This document shows, in pieces, positions 12,147-25,000 of a stretch of DNA of 64,000 bases. The stretch lies in NCBI RefSeq assembly GCF_019399895.1, contig NC_091882.1:930001-994000 (forward strand). Direction: 5' to 3'. Within the stretch, counting starts at the first letter, position 1, and the number at the start of each line of letters is the position of its first letter. The notes under the pieces were generated by a model. That model saw only the letters and a list, made by a program, of their open reading frames with translations, had not been told where the DNA came from and ran no database searches. This stretch comes from Cardiocondyla obscurior. Lineage: Eukaryota; Arthropoda; Insecta; Hymenoptera; Formicidae. A program made the position numbers and the translations under genes.

Positions 12147-12269
12147 TATGAAATAAGGGTAATTTAAAGAAGATAATTATGTTGCAAGCACAAGAAGCAC
12201 TTTGTTAATTTATTTTGTATTGCTTTACAAAATTGCCTTTATACAATATGAAATATTTTATATTAACTT

Positions 12270-15200
12270 TCATCTATCTACATACATATTTAATGTGTTA
12301 AATACGAACATAAGACATCCGAAGGAGATGGTCGAACCGTGCGCAATGATTGCACTTCCTTCCCATCCTTCCTCTATATGTTCATTTATTCTTGTATTAC
12401 GTTTTATACTACATTTACATAAAATTTTGTTATCTGTGTGCGAATATTCTTCCAAGCAAACTGTTTCTTCCTTATGTAGAATCGTTTTTATTATATCAGA
12501 AGTTTCTTCCTCTTTAGTAACATATATCATTTTATCAGTCTTGTCCTCTTTTATTTGTTCTTCTAAAACGCGAGTGTAATCGCAAGAATATAGCACGTGA
12601 TCCACCATCGTTCCGTATTCACTATAATTAAGTAATTCGTAGTGTTTGGTCACCTGCAATAAAGACAGAGAATAATGAAAAAATAAGAAAAATTTTTTTG
12701 TTTTCCTTAATATATAAATGTTCTGTTAAAAGAAAAATATACGATATATATACTTACCTCATCGAAAAATATAACTGCATGTTTAGAAGATGTAAATCCG
12801 CAACTACCATAATTCGATAAAACTAAGTCGCAATTTGGACCATTGCCGATAACAAAGGTTCTACGAGTCATGAATGCTGGTGGATTAGGCTTAGGACTTA
12901 AAGAAAATAATGCAGCTCTTGCTCTTCTATGACAATTTATTAATTTATAATTTTCTCCGTCCGGATTTAATATTTGCTCTAGTCTTTGTTGCGCTAATGC
13001 CTCCAATACTGGTCTTTCTAACAACTGTACACCTTCTTTAATGTTATAATCATAGCTGCTTGCATAAAATTTGCATTTACTATATTCTTTATTAGAACTA
13101 TCAGTCACAGTTTCGTTCTCCGTTTTACTCATGTGTTCATTTACATCCGACACTTTCTGCTGATTACTTGCCCCATCCACAGTAGCATCACACGTTTCTT
13201 TTTTTATTTTTACTTCTTCAGATTTTTCAGTTTCTTTTCTATCTTCTACACAATTACCTTTGTTACATGCTTTCTCGACGTCTATCTGCTGTATTTTTTC
13301 ATCTGCAATATTTCTCACAGGCAATATAAGACTATTTTGATAAGTATGTGTTGGATCTATGTGCGGCGGATTTTCATAATGAAATTTCACGCTATAAGGA
13401 ACTTTTATTCTTGGACGACCCTCCAATCTCACCTTCGTCCGAAATAATGGATTAGCGGCACGTGCTTTACGCAAGAAATCTAATTTCACTGCATGCTGAT
13501 CTATTTGTTGATTGGCATATTTGTCCCAAAGTTTTATACGTTCTGTAACTCTACAAGAAGTCAACAAATTCTGATCTATGAAATGATTTGGATGATTGGG
13601 ACACATCCATCTGCCAATTGGAAAAGCAGTCAGAGGTGGATCCAAGCAATCCTGATGAAAATATAATGGACAATAGTCACATGCAATTAATGGAGCCTTT
13701 CTACAACTACGTCCACATTCAAAGCATAAACGAGCCGGCAATGGAACCATTAAGTTGCTATCCAAACAGTGACTTTTTCCAACTGAAAAGAAAAAATATA
13801 ACAAAAATCTTAATTAATTTAAAACAGTTTTCAAACAATAATTAATAATTACAAAATATAATTTTATTCTTAAAAGATTAAAAAAAAAGTAATATATAAA
13901 ATCGCATTTTGCCCACCATTACTGTACGATGAGCTCAGCAGTTTACCTCTCCTACCGGATACATAATCCACTTTATTGCTTCCAGGGAACATTATAGGCA
14001 ATTGTAACTCTTTAGGCAATTCAAATTCTCTTGGATTTACCAGAGAAGCTGCTAATGTTAATACTTCCAGAGCAGATCTCTTCTTTTTCTCATTTCCTTT
14101 ATCGTCCAACAGTCCCTCTCTTTTGGAAGCACAACGGCAAGCATAGCACAACCATTCTCCATTAGGAATATCCGTCGGATCCACTGCCGGATAGCTATAA
14201 AATACAAGCTTTAGCTTGCTCTTTTTTACAGATAAGAATTCAAGATCTTATGTTAAGATCTTTTACAGCAGATAGCAATCGCTCTGATCACTTACTGACA
14301 CTGCAAGTGATAGGAAGCTGGGCATTTGTCGCAGCATATGAGCTCTCCACCATCTTTACAAGCGTCACAAAAGTCACGATTGTGACCACGGCCACGTCTC
14401 TTAAAATATGGATGCTTCTTCTCCTCTTTTTCCTTCTTTGCCTTTGCTGCCTTCGAGTCATCGGATATTGGTGGTGCAATGAGAGCTTGTATTTGCTAAT
14501 AAAAAGAAACAACAATTTTAAGTAACAAGTGGCGAACTTTACACTGAAGCGAATTAACGAAATCGACATGCAGTGACTCCTAAAATTCGAACACCAACAA
14601 ATTTTTACTATAAAGTGGTGTATTCAGATAATAAATTAAAGAATTAGATTGGCTCATTTTTTTAATGATACATTGTTGATTTTACTTTAACATTGTGCAG
14701 TGTTACTTTAATAAATTAATACATATATTGTTTAATAATTAATTTAACAAAACCATAGTGATTTATTGTCTTACAAAAGTATTCGGACACTAAATAATAA
14801 TAAAATAAAATTAATGTTTTTTACAAAATAAAAATAAAATTAATATTTCGTTGGATAATCTTTTCGATCTAATACATATTTTAACCTTTTAGGTATATTT
14901 AAACAAATAAGTAGAGTTCGATTAACGTAAAATACTTGCAAAAAATTTGTTTAAATATGCCTAAAAGGTTAAAATATGTATTAAATCGAAAAGGTTATTC
15001 AACGAAATATTAATTTTATTTTTATTTTGTAAAAAACATTAATTTTATTTTATTATTATTTAGTGTCCAAATACTTATATAAGACAATAAATCACTATGG
15101 TTTTGTTAAATTAATTATTAAACAATATATGTATTAATTTATTAAAATACCACTGAACAATGTTAAGGTAAAATCAACAATGTATCATAAAAAAATGAGC

Positions 15201-15399
15201 CAATCTAATTCTTTAATTTCTTATCTGACCACACCACTTTAGAATAAAAATTTTTTGGTGTCTGAATTCTTTTGGGAGTCACTGTAGTTAAACCCACAAT
15301 GTTTTCCCCATTTTCTTTTGCACATAAAAATCTGACACTTATTTGGCTTACCGGCATCAATCCACCTAGCATCGGGAAACCATACTCGACGGTGCTCAT
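12270..15399 (-). CDS. PHF12: PHF12-like protein: two PHD fingers and an FHA domain
   Basis: Five minus-strand exons, 15399-15352, 14495-14296, 14194-13923, 13782-12758 and 12653-12270, join in phase to 642 residues. PHD finger 1 (FCDACKDGGELICCDKCPAS then YHLQCH, ending WLCYAC) spans the second and third exons. PHD finger 2 is LCFECGRSCRKAPLIACDYC continuing YFHQDC and WMCPNH. A C-terminal FHA domain begins at FVIGNGPNCDLVLSNYGSCG and is split by the last intron. This order is that of PHF12/Pf1, which bridges the Sin3-HDAC corepressor and MRG15 at chromatin. It is shorter than the human protein (about 1,000 residues). The start MSTVEYGF lies in a tiny first exon. The 856-bp first intron is mostly a fold-back transposon. 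Confidence 0.85.
14571..15284. mobile_element. 714-bp Tc1-like fold-back element in PHF12 intron 1
   Basis: Both ends carry CAGTGACTCC, and two arms of about 335 bp pair across a spacer of about 38 bases at 14909-14946. A second internal TIR-like block, AAAGTATTCGGACACT, lies in each arm, giving the two-repeat ends seen in many Tc1 elements. Each arm encodes the last 20-25 residues of a Tc1-type transposase facing outwards: KRLKYVLNRKGYSTKY then stop on the plus strand (stop at 15011-15013), and KRLKYVLDRKDYPTKY then stop on the minus strand (stop at 14842-14840). The right flank is TA, as expected for this superfamily; the left flank is TG, probably a mutated TA. Confidence 0.88.
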
Positions 15400-15747
15400 T
15401 TTGTCTGTCAGCGCAGCAACAAACGTGGAAAACAATTACAATTATTCCTTCGTGTTCTCTGTGAGCTCGGTCTTCATCCCTCACCGTCTCTCACAGTTCT
15501 CACACTAGCTTTCCATCCTCCATCGGCGTAGGGTCACTAAACTCGCGTATATCAGAAACAGTATTGTGGCGACCTCCTAGGTTCTCAGCTCTACCTAAAT
15601 TCACAAATATTCATTTATCACTTCTTAATTAAAAAGTTTATCAGGAAAAAAAGCGAGTTTTTATTTAATTATTAATGCCAAATAAATAAGTAAAAAATAA
15701 TTATGAATACGTAAAAGTGCGAATTATTGAATATTATTATACCGACA

Positions 15748-15973
15748 TGTACGCCGAAAGGCAAATATAGCGACGGCAGCTAGCGAACGTGACTTCAGAG
15801 TCGTGTGCGTCGAGTTTCACATGTACCGCTTATATGTACCGCGCCGGCCGGTTTGCCGATGACTGATTTCTCTCCGTTCTCTCATCCCCTGCCTCTGCCG
15901 TCGCCGCCTAAGATGACGTGCTACGCTAACCGCTGTCACCGCAGAAAACGCTATATCTGCTTTTCGGTGTACA
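15748..15973. mobile_element. MITE family 1, copy 3 (inverted, divergent)
   Basis: The core at about 15770-15942 has degenerate inverted ends (GCGACGGCAGCTAGCGAACG on the left). In reverse complement it shares the GTGAAACTCGACGCAC-type interior with copies 1 and 2. Outside the core lies a further 25-bp inverted pair, 15748-15772 and 15949-15973 (TGTACGCCGAAAGGCAAATA and continuing), with three mismatches. The outer pair is absent from the other copies, so this copy is nested in, or has captured, a second palindrome. Confidence 0.65.
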
Positions 15974-16147
15974 ATTATCGACAGAGTGTTAGTTTAGGTT
16001 AGCGAATTTTCAAACAGAGCAAACCTGGCGTCCTGGCACGTGCAGCACATGACGTTGATGACGCCGATGGTGGCACAGTAGCACCATTCGTCATCGACGA
16101 GGACTCGAGGTGCTGATGGAAGTCGACCGCCACTATGAAGTGTGAAC

Positions 16148-16404
16148 CAGAGAACCCAACTCGGAATCGCGGCTTCCACGCGCAGATACAGAGGCTCGTC
16201 CGTGTGAAGCCAGCGCTTCGGCTGCCGTCGGATAGAAGAAAAGGCCAGAGCTATACACTGCCGGCGACGCCGCGAAAGAGTAGGACAGACAGTGTATAGT
16301 TCTGGCCTTTTCTTCTATCCGACGGCAGCCGAAGCGCTGGCTTCACACGGACGAGCCTCTGTATCTGCACGTGTGGAAGCCGCGATTCTGAGTTGTGCTC
16401 TCTG
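16148..16404. mobile_element. Palindromic hAT-type MITE, long form
   Basis: A 257-bp element begins CAGAGAACCC and ends GTGCTCTCTG, with a perfect 8-bp target duplication GTGTGAAC at 16140-16147 and 16405-16412. Nearly the whole element is two inverted arms of about 110 bp around a loop of about 28 bases. The outer 55-60 bp of each arm match the short element at 10517-10640; the inner arm adds a further palindrome (CGGCTGCCGTCGGATAGAAG and continuing). The short form looks like an internal deletion derivative. Confidence 0.92.
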
Positions 16405-16458
16405 GTGTGAACCAATGTGAATGTTCGACAGAATCATAGCTCCTTTTCGTCGTTCCAC

Positions 16459-16464
16459 CACGTG
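16459..16464. promoter_or_regulatory. CACGTG E-box upstream of pescadillo
   Basis: A perfect CACGTG lies 77 bases before the pescadillo ATG. Pescadillo is a ribosome-assembly gene of the class usually activated by Myc/Max through this site. Two further CACGTG hexamers lie at 16037-16042 and, inside the right arm of the hAT element, at 16368-16373. Confidence 0.5.
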
Positions 16465-16540
16465 TTGTATAGTTACGCTTATATATTTTATAAGCGGAGT
16501 TTAATATTGTATGTAAATTTTATATATAAAGTGTACCATA

Positions 16541-19055
16541 ATGGTTGTAATAGGTAAAAAGAAGGTAAGTAAATTTTTTTAATATAATGTGATATATCTC
16601 ATTTTTGTTAAATGAGGTTATGTTACGATTTACGATTTAAATATTTCTGTGGATTAAAATAGAAATTTTTTTAATTTACAGTACGAGAGTGGTGAAGGAG
16701 CGCAGTTTATAACGAGAAGAGCTGCTCTCAGGAAATTACAATTAACGCTAAATGATTTTCGTAAGTTATGCATATTGAAAGGCATATATCCACGAGAGCC
16801 ACGTAATCGTAAAAGAGCCCAAAAAGGTGAACCTGGTATTAAAATCCTTTATCACAAAAAGGATATTCAATTTTTGATGCATGAACCGATAATATGGAAA
16901 TTAAGAGAGTACAAGGTATAATTTTTTTTTTAAATTAAATGTATGGTTCTTTAGAAGCTTAATATTAATATAAGTTTATTAATATTTATATATTAATATT
17001 TTAATATAAGTTTATTAATATAAGAAGCTTAATATTAATATTAATATAATATAATATGTTTTCAGATATTTAACAGAAAGATTGGACAAGCAAAGGCAAT
17101 GAAAGATTTTGCCAAAGTAAAAAGATATTTGAGTAACCATCCTACATTAAAGATAGATCATATAGTCAAGGAGCGTTATCCAACATTTATAGATGCATTA
17201 AGAGACTTAGATGATTGTCTGACTCTTTGCTTTTTATTTAGTACATTTCCATCATTGGCTCATATACCAAGAGATCAGTCATTGTTATGTAGAAGATTAA
17301 CAATGGAATTTCTTCATGCTATTATTGTTGCTAAAGCATTGCGTAAAGTATTTATATCTATCAAAGGATATTACTATCAGGCTGACATAAAAGGACAAAC
17401 AGTAACATGGATAGTGCCACACCACTTTTGCTTCCAACCTCAGACAAAAAATGACGTCGATTTTAAAGTTATGTCTACATTCGTAGAATTCTACAGTGTG
17501 ATGCTTGGTTTCGTGAATTACAGACTGTATCATACTTTGAATTTATGTTATCCTCCCAAATTGACAAATTCTGGTAAGATTACTACTCAGTTTTACAATT
17601 TGATATTTTATTTCGGACATCGTGTATAAATATTTAAAAGTATGTAAAACAAATATTTTATTGCACAGAAAATATTGAAAAATCATTGGTTGATGAAGAA
17701 ACTTATGTATCTGAGAGAATCAGTGCATTAAACATTCCCTTAGATAATTTAGATATTTCAGTAACAACAATTGAAGACGACAATATTGAAATAGATCAAT
17801 TTGTAAGTAATGTATATCTCAGATTTACTGATTTAGCAAATTAATATACTTGTTTTAATTATGAAAATAAAATCTTTATTGATTATGGATTATGCTTTCT
17901 AGGAGACGGACGTTGCCAAGATTGAAGCTAATAAAGCAGAAAGTGAGAAAATACGGAAACTGAAAAATCTATTTAAAGGTATAAAAGTTTTTATTAATAG
18001 AGAAGTTCCTAGAGAACCTCTTGTATTCGTTTTACGTTGCTTTGGCGGAGAAGTGTCTTGGGATAAATTACTTTTTGTTGGAGCAACTTTTGATGAAAAT
18101 GATGAAACAATAACTCATCAGATTGTAGATAGATCAAGCATGAATAAACAATATATATCGAGGTATTTATACGTTTAATCTGTTGTGTTAATATTTTCAC
18201 ACACACATACACCCTCATATACATACCTATATATATTACTTTTTTTTTAGATACTACGTACAGCCGCAATGGGTTTTCGACAGTGTAAATGCAAGGGAAT
18301 TATTGCCTGTAGAAAAATACTTAATGGGTGCTGTACTTCCACCTCATCTTTCACCATTTACAGATAATCGACAAGATCAAACATATATTCCTCCAGAAGA
18401 GCGTGCTCAAATGGATCCTGATTATAAATTAAATAATCGTAAGATTTTTATTTGAGATTATTACATAGAATTTATATAGATCTATTTTATATTTGACTTA
18501 TTTACTTACCTTGTAGAAGCAGACTCAGATGAGGAACAAGATATCGAAGATGAAGAAGAGAAAATTGAAGCTGAGAACGATTTGAGTTCAGAAAGTGATC
18601 AGGAAATAGAAGACGTGGAAGAAAATGACGATAATGATGCACAGATTGCTGAAGAGGAAGAAAAAGAACAAAAGAAAATGGCGAAGGAGGTTCAATTACA
18701 AAAGGTTTTGTTATAAAAAATTTTTATAATTACTTTTAAAAATAATTCAAAGGAAAATAATGTTTGTTATCAATAATTTCAAATTGTTAATTTCTAGAAA
18801 AAGAAAATGAAGGTACAGACTGGTGAGCCAGTGAAAGAAAGTCCATGGGAAAAAGCCCGATTGGAGAAGCAAGAGTATCGTCTTAGAGAGAAGATGATTA
18901 AGAAGAAACACCGTAAATTGTACAAAAGTATGATGAAAGGTCGAGCAGAAAGAGCTAAAGAAATCTGGCTCTTACGAAAGAAAAGACGTATCCACGACAC
19001 CAAGGAAAAAGAGAAGCGAAAAGAAGCGAAAAAGGTAACAAAAACGAAGGCGTAA
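16541..19055 (+). CDS. pes: Pescadillo, 60S ribosome biogenesis factor
   Basis: Eight exons join in phase to 597 residues: 16541-16564, 16682-16915, 17066-17573, 17669-17802, 17903-18162, 18251-18438, 18517-18704 and 18798-19055. The length matches PES1/Nop7 (about 590). The N-terminal Pescadillo domain starts after MVVIGKKK and includes TRRAALRKLQLTLNDFRKLC and the PREPRNRKRA basic patch. A BRCT domain covers about residues 322-415 (LFKGIKVFINREVP onward, with RCFGGEVSWD and the conserved Trp in QPQWVFDS). A glutamate-rich stretch follows, then a lysine/arginine-rich tail. With BOP1 and WDR12 it forms the PeBoW complex that drives 28S/5.8S maturation in the nucleolus. AATAAA lies at 19078-19083 and again at 19141-19146. 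Confidence 0.95.
16953..17042. repeat. Direct repeat in pescadillo intron 2
   Basis: The stretch AGAAGCTTAATATTAATAT occurs at 16953 and again at 17023, 70 bases apart, within a run of TTAATAT-rich sequence. It is a small local tandem duplication in an intron. Confidence 0.6.
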
Positions 19056-22000
19056 ATCTATAAAAAAAAAATATAGAAATAAATTACTTCATATAAATAT
19101 ATTTCTAACGTATACCATTTCTTATAATAAGAATATAAATAATAAAGAATGTTATAACTGATACTAATTATCACACATTAGTTAACATAGTACTTAAAAA
19201 ATATTACAGAATGCACAAACGTTGTGAGACTAGCTTCTCTGTGAGTCAATAGATACAGTTATGTATAATAGCAGATGTTTATTATCTAGTCCTCCCACCG
19301 GAAGCCCACACGTTTGACCATCCTGGTCTTTTTTAGCGAAGGACTTTGAAGGCCAGTCTACCCACGTACACTGGCCCACGCAGAACTTTCTATATGCATG
19401 GATCAAACCGTATCTGCCATTTACTTGTGCACGCGCGACTATAGAAATCAAAAATTTCAAATCATCGATAATATAAACTTCTGACATTTAAATAATTTAA
19501 TTTATTAAAAATTTTATTTTTTTCTAATGGACCGGATCTCGCGCATTTTACAGCAAGTTAAAATATGAAAAAAATTATGATTAAAAAAAATGGTAACAAA
19601 TTTTTCTTTTCAAATACTATATGAACATATTTCTATTGCTATTACATCTCGCAATACTCTCTCCCGTTGCGCCATGCTTCTATAAAAATTCCTTCGCGTC
19701 TCGCCGATCTCCCACGAACGCGGTAGAGGTCGTACATTGATCTTGAGGAACTGCAGAGTGGAAGGTTGCTTGTAATGGGACATGGTACTTTTATTGGGCT
19801 CTCGATATCATCGTGCCTGCAACCGTCCCCCGTGACTTTCGCCAAGCTTGTGCTAGCCGAACCTAGGCGAACTAGTATCGAAGGACAGTCATTTGAGGGC
19901 GGATGCATTATTGCCAATGCATCCGGCCATGCTCTGCGTATACCAGCCGTGCATCACCTTGAATCGAGCCTCCGGTGTGACGCAGCGAGTGGAATGCATT
20001 TGAAACACGTTTCCGAAGCTGCATGTATCTATTTAGCAAATTTTTATATTAATAACTGAAAAAAAAAAATGTCTAATAGTTTACCCCTTCGTCCAATTTT
20101 TTTACGATAGCGATGCGAGTGCGAGAAATTTTTTTTTAACCGACTATATTTAGCCCCGCGCGCGAAAGTAAGAATCGGATTCATCGTTGCTACGTGCAAG
20201 CTTCTTTTAAGTTTGAGATGCCGGGCACGTTTGCTTTACGCGACCTGTCGCCCGCTCGATCTTGAGTCTCTCGGAATTCTCTAGAGCTCGTTTCTAACAC
20301 GTTTTATTAATTCACAATGTAATTTTTACACATTTTGATATAGATCAATCCGGCTGGACGACATCTGATATGTTTATTCATGAATTTCTTCTCAGATTGC
20401 GCAGGAAAACCTAATTGTAAGAAATTCCATCCAAACCGACCCGCATCACTTACGAGTTTTTGAAACATCGCGTCTTTTTTATTTTAATTAACGCAAGGGA
20501 AAAAAAAATTAACGATGGAAACGATCAAGTTATTTCAAGTTCGATGAAAATAAATAAGTACTTCGCCGTTCGCGAGCGTGTACTTCCGCAACGTAATGAG
20601 TTACATCGGCTTTAAGTGGAAATGCTTCAAACGGGAATAACACGCGTGTCGTCGATTTCTTCAGTTATTTGCAATGGTGACTGAATCGATGACCGACGTT
20701 CGTCGTCGCCACGGCGAAGGATTAACGCGAGAGGACAAGCGCGCATACGTGCGTTTGTGTATGCGTGCGTATGCGTGAGCTGCGTGGTACATACATTGGG
20801 CGCTTACGTCATTCTCGCTATTCCTGTTCCAGCCTATCTCCGTCCGGCACATCCTGAAAAAGCGATACCCTTAGAAACCTGCGAAGAATCTGAGAAAAGA
20901 TCACCGTCTGCATTTCTTAATTCTTTCATTCTACTTTCCCTCCTATCATATTTTTATTTTCCTCAAATTAAGAAATTACATACTTTTAAAATTCATGCAA
21001 TTACTGGCTGTAAATTAGCCGCAGAGTGATATTACAAAAGTCTTAAAATGATAACATTTTATTTTGCAGAATCCTCGTTTTTTTTTTTTTTCTTCTTTTT
21101 TTTATTACAGTCGCTAACGGCCTCGCGACATTTCAGGTTTCGACCTTTTTCTTGGAAAATACAATATCGGTACTCGTTTTGGCGCCGTGGAGAACTGCGT
21201 GGGATGTACACGGATATTTGACTGCCTACGTAGTTGACCATAATACACTCTTGCTTGCGAAATATCGGGGTCTCGAAATTCCACCTCACGCCGGCGATTT
21301 CGGTGAAAGTGTCATTTGTGCATATCTCTGATCCTAAGAAAGAGAAAAACAGATTTCACATATATAAATAATTTTCTAACTGGAGAAAAATCATCTAACG
21401 TGAGGCATATCAAATTAATTTTCTTCCTTCTTTGATGTAAAAGGATTAGTTCTGATTAACGCGAAGTTAAGTACGATCATAACGAGAGAATGGAAATTAA
21501 GATGGTAGTGTAAACGAGTGCTCGCTACGAGGATAAGCGAATAATTACGCAAGCTCGATAGCCGCGGATAGAGTTGTTAATATATCTCGCGCCGGATAAT
21601 GAGGTGTATTGAGAACTGAAAGTAAAGTGGCTTCCGTTTCTGTACTTCCGTCACGCGGCATAAGCTCGAGAACTGAAAGATACGTTGCCGTACGTGTATC
21701 GTGAATCCTTCGGTCGTTGATTCCAGTTAAAAATAAGATGCGACGAGATAAGACACAGATGCGATCGCAATTCCTAATTCGCATACTGTCATCGTTGCTT
21801 TCGAGTGTTATCGCATTATATTTCCTAATTAAAAAAAAAAAAAAAAAAGAATTGCACATTTAATATTTGCTGGTGCCGAGTTATATCAATTCGAGTTTAA
21901 TTGCTTTTTAGCCGCGTTGTTTAAATAGCTCGGGATTGTACGATCTCGTCTTCAAAACACTCGATGCAGCCACGGCCTCGGGGGCTAATCTAGAAATTCC

Positions 22001-25000
22001 TGTTGCACGCGCGGAAAGAAGTACATTATCGGATGTTACGACGCGTACGCGACTCGCATTGTTGCGCAACGCGATGATGAATCAGCCGTCAGCGGATCGG
22101 CGACGATCATTCACTGTGCTGGGAGAGAAACGCGTGCCCGGCGCAGCGTTCGCAAATTGATCAATTATCACGGTAAAACCACGTTCTACCGTCGGTCTGG
22201 CACGCACGCCGCGTTATTAGAATGATGCGCGACGAAAATGCCGCTTAGATCAAGCGTTCAGGCTAACTCGCGAGCGATAAACGCATATCTGTCAATGATC
22301 GCGCGTCTCTTCTCTCCTCCCGCTTATCTTGTATCTGGTCTCGCATCTATAGACAATGCGAGACGATCTGCGGAAGATACTCCGCGCAGATAATTGCTTA
22401 CATAATGAAGGAATGCAATCGGTATCATGTCTATGGAATTCCGTCTCACGGGATATCTCGTCGAGAAACGAGATCTTCCTGCTACGCCAACGAGTTTATC
22501 AGATACTTATCCCCGCGTCGCATAATCATACGTCTGCGCTGATAAATGCGGATGTGTATACTACAAATTTCGTTTGCTTATATTTTACTGAGGTCGTCGC
22601 CGGTACGACATACCATCACGCACTAAAATTATTGAATTAGGCACGCACTTGGATAATTGAGGGCAAAATGAATCTTCCTTATCTCTCAATTAATGTACGA
22701 TAATGAGAAAGGGTAAAAAAAAATGTTTCTTTCTATTGCTTTATTCTTCGAGATTATCCGGTTATAAAGTTACCGTCTTGTCATCTGATTCAACGTGATA
22801 CATAAAAAAAAAAAAAAAGCAGAGTATTGGCATCTGATTTCACGTGCGCGTTAACGCGTGCCCTAAGAAAGATCAGTTTGTAGCTGTTTATAAGGTGGTT
22901 TCACAACAAACGTCCAACCAGCCGTCGCACCTTTTGAAATCCGATCGAGCTGATCACCGCAGGTCGAGCCTACCGACGCCGGTCGTTTGCAGATCCCGGT
23001 GAGGCGGATGAGACGCGTCGTCGAAGGGAATACGAAATGAACGCGCTCCATCGCGAACCCGTTACCCATACCAGCAAGAATTGGCTTACGAACGCGTCTT
23101 GGAGGAAATTCATCGAGCGCGTTTGAAAGAATTTTTTATAGCACAAGCAGACAGATTTGTTGCCAGTATTTTTTATCTCGCGTTCTTTAAACAGTAGCAG
23201 TTTTTTCTTTGTAATTTTGGTGCAAAACAGAGTGCAAGAGGCGCTTGCCCTCGTTTAGAAATTAATCCGCTCTCCGAGGCGTTTCTTTCAGTCACGGAAT
23301 TCACATCGCGCAGCACATTGCAAATTTTAAGAAGTGCCTGTTTATCTTTGCACAACGAGTTAGTCTGCGCGTTCATTAGAGGTTCGTGGCGGCGCGTAAA
23401 TGTTTATTCATAATGCCGATTGTCCGTGCACGTTCCCCGTGGGGACCGCATAGAGGTTTTCGCACTCTCGAATCGGTCGGACCGTAGGTGCGTATAAGTG
23501 CGCGCGATAAATTAAACATAATGGTGCAAACTGTGTGTTCCTGCGCATATATACCGCGGACTCTTCTCGCGACCCGTGCCTGTGAAACGCCTCAAGGCAT
23601 CCCGAGTTCACCGACACCGCGCTTACAGATTCTACAAGCTACGATGTATTATTAAAATCAACCGAGATCCGCTCGTTATCGTCATTCAAGTTTCATATAA
23701 ATATTAAGTAAGTGAAAATACTTTTCAGAACGTCAGAACAATGTCTTTTTTAAGCTATCTTTTTTTTTTTCGCTCTGCTAAATCTCTTCTTTCTTTATTT
23801 ATTTTTTGTTGCTTCAAAAAGTACTTTCAAACTTATTTAAAAATTGAATTTGGAGAGAGAAATTATTCGACATTGACATCACTTATTGTTAGTAATACTA
23901 CATCATTGGGTTATTAATAATTTGCTACAGTCATTGATTTTTCTGCATTTACGTGACTGGAGCGTAACTGGAGGTAACTTTAAATTACCTTGTGTAATAT
24001 CATACTGATGAGGAAATTATACTCGATGCAAAGATGAATGCAGATTTCACATAGTTGTTTAGACGAACGGACTTCAGTTCCTATCTAATCATTATCTGGT
24101 TCAACCAGTATCGTTCACCCTTTCAGGAAGGATGCCTGTTACGATGAAGATAATATCAACGATTTTTTTAGAGCAGCCACTGATAACATTTGTAACATTC
24201 ATTCGCCGCCATCCGGCAGTTAATATGTAGTTAATAACTCTTTCGTAATTCATTCTTTGCTGCTTGATTTTATTGCTTTCTTTATCGTACGATACCATCT
24301 TCCTTAACGTGGCGAGTGCAAATTAATTAAAAAAAAAAAAAAAAATTAAAATTAAAATTAAGCGGCACGAACAGCAGTAGGAACTTTTTAGTCGACTAAA
24401 GGGTTTGGAGTCCAGTAACCCGTTAACCTTCTAAATATACATTAAGCGTGGGGTCTGCCTTCGAGATAACGCTAACTGACCTTTACCTACAGTATCGCCT
24501 ATCTAGTGAGACAGTGAAACCGCGGTTATCCATGTCTCGTACGTACACCTTATACAAACCTTCGTGCAAACCGAGGGTCGGTTCCAGGCGTTGAGCTCAC
24601 TGACTTCGCACACGTAGTGACTCTACCGCGGGGTCTAGTCCCGTCGTGGGAGTGCAACAGAGCGAGACGGAAATATCTCGAGCGGCCACGCGAGGGCGAT
24701 CAGGTGAGAGAACAAACGTGGGAGAGAGGAGGACGAAGAGGTCGGAAAGAGGGAGAGAACGTGGACGTAAGCGGCGAGAGAGGAGTTCTCGTACAGAAGG
24801 AAAAGGAGAGGAAGGGAGCACTCAGAAAGAGAGAGGCGAAGTAACCACGAACCGAGAGGACGATCGGCCAATGAGACACCAAGTTGGCGATGACGTCGAC
24901 GTTGTCTCACGTCCGAGTCTCACCAAAAGTCTTCTCCGGGTACCAGTTCGTCCGTGGTCTCCCGGCTGGACGAGATCGTCCTTTCCGTATCGCCCATCGT

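Larger units (their letters stand above)
15400..16540. promoter_or_regulatory. Divergent intergenic region between PHF12 and pescadillo
   Basis: The 1.1 kb between the two start codons contains both promoters and two mobile elements (15748-15973 and 16148-16404). The hAT insertion leaves only about 130 bases between its right duplication and the pescadillo ATG. A small reverse-strand cysteine-rich frame at about 16000-16120 is not recognised and is probably chance. Confidence 0.55.

Noticed and set aside
14288..14569. 93-codon reverse-strand frame rich in Arg/Gln
   Set aside because: It is an out-of-frame reading of the PHF12 exon that carries the first PHD finger.
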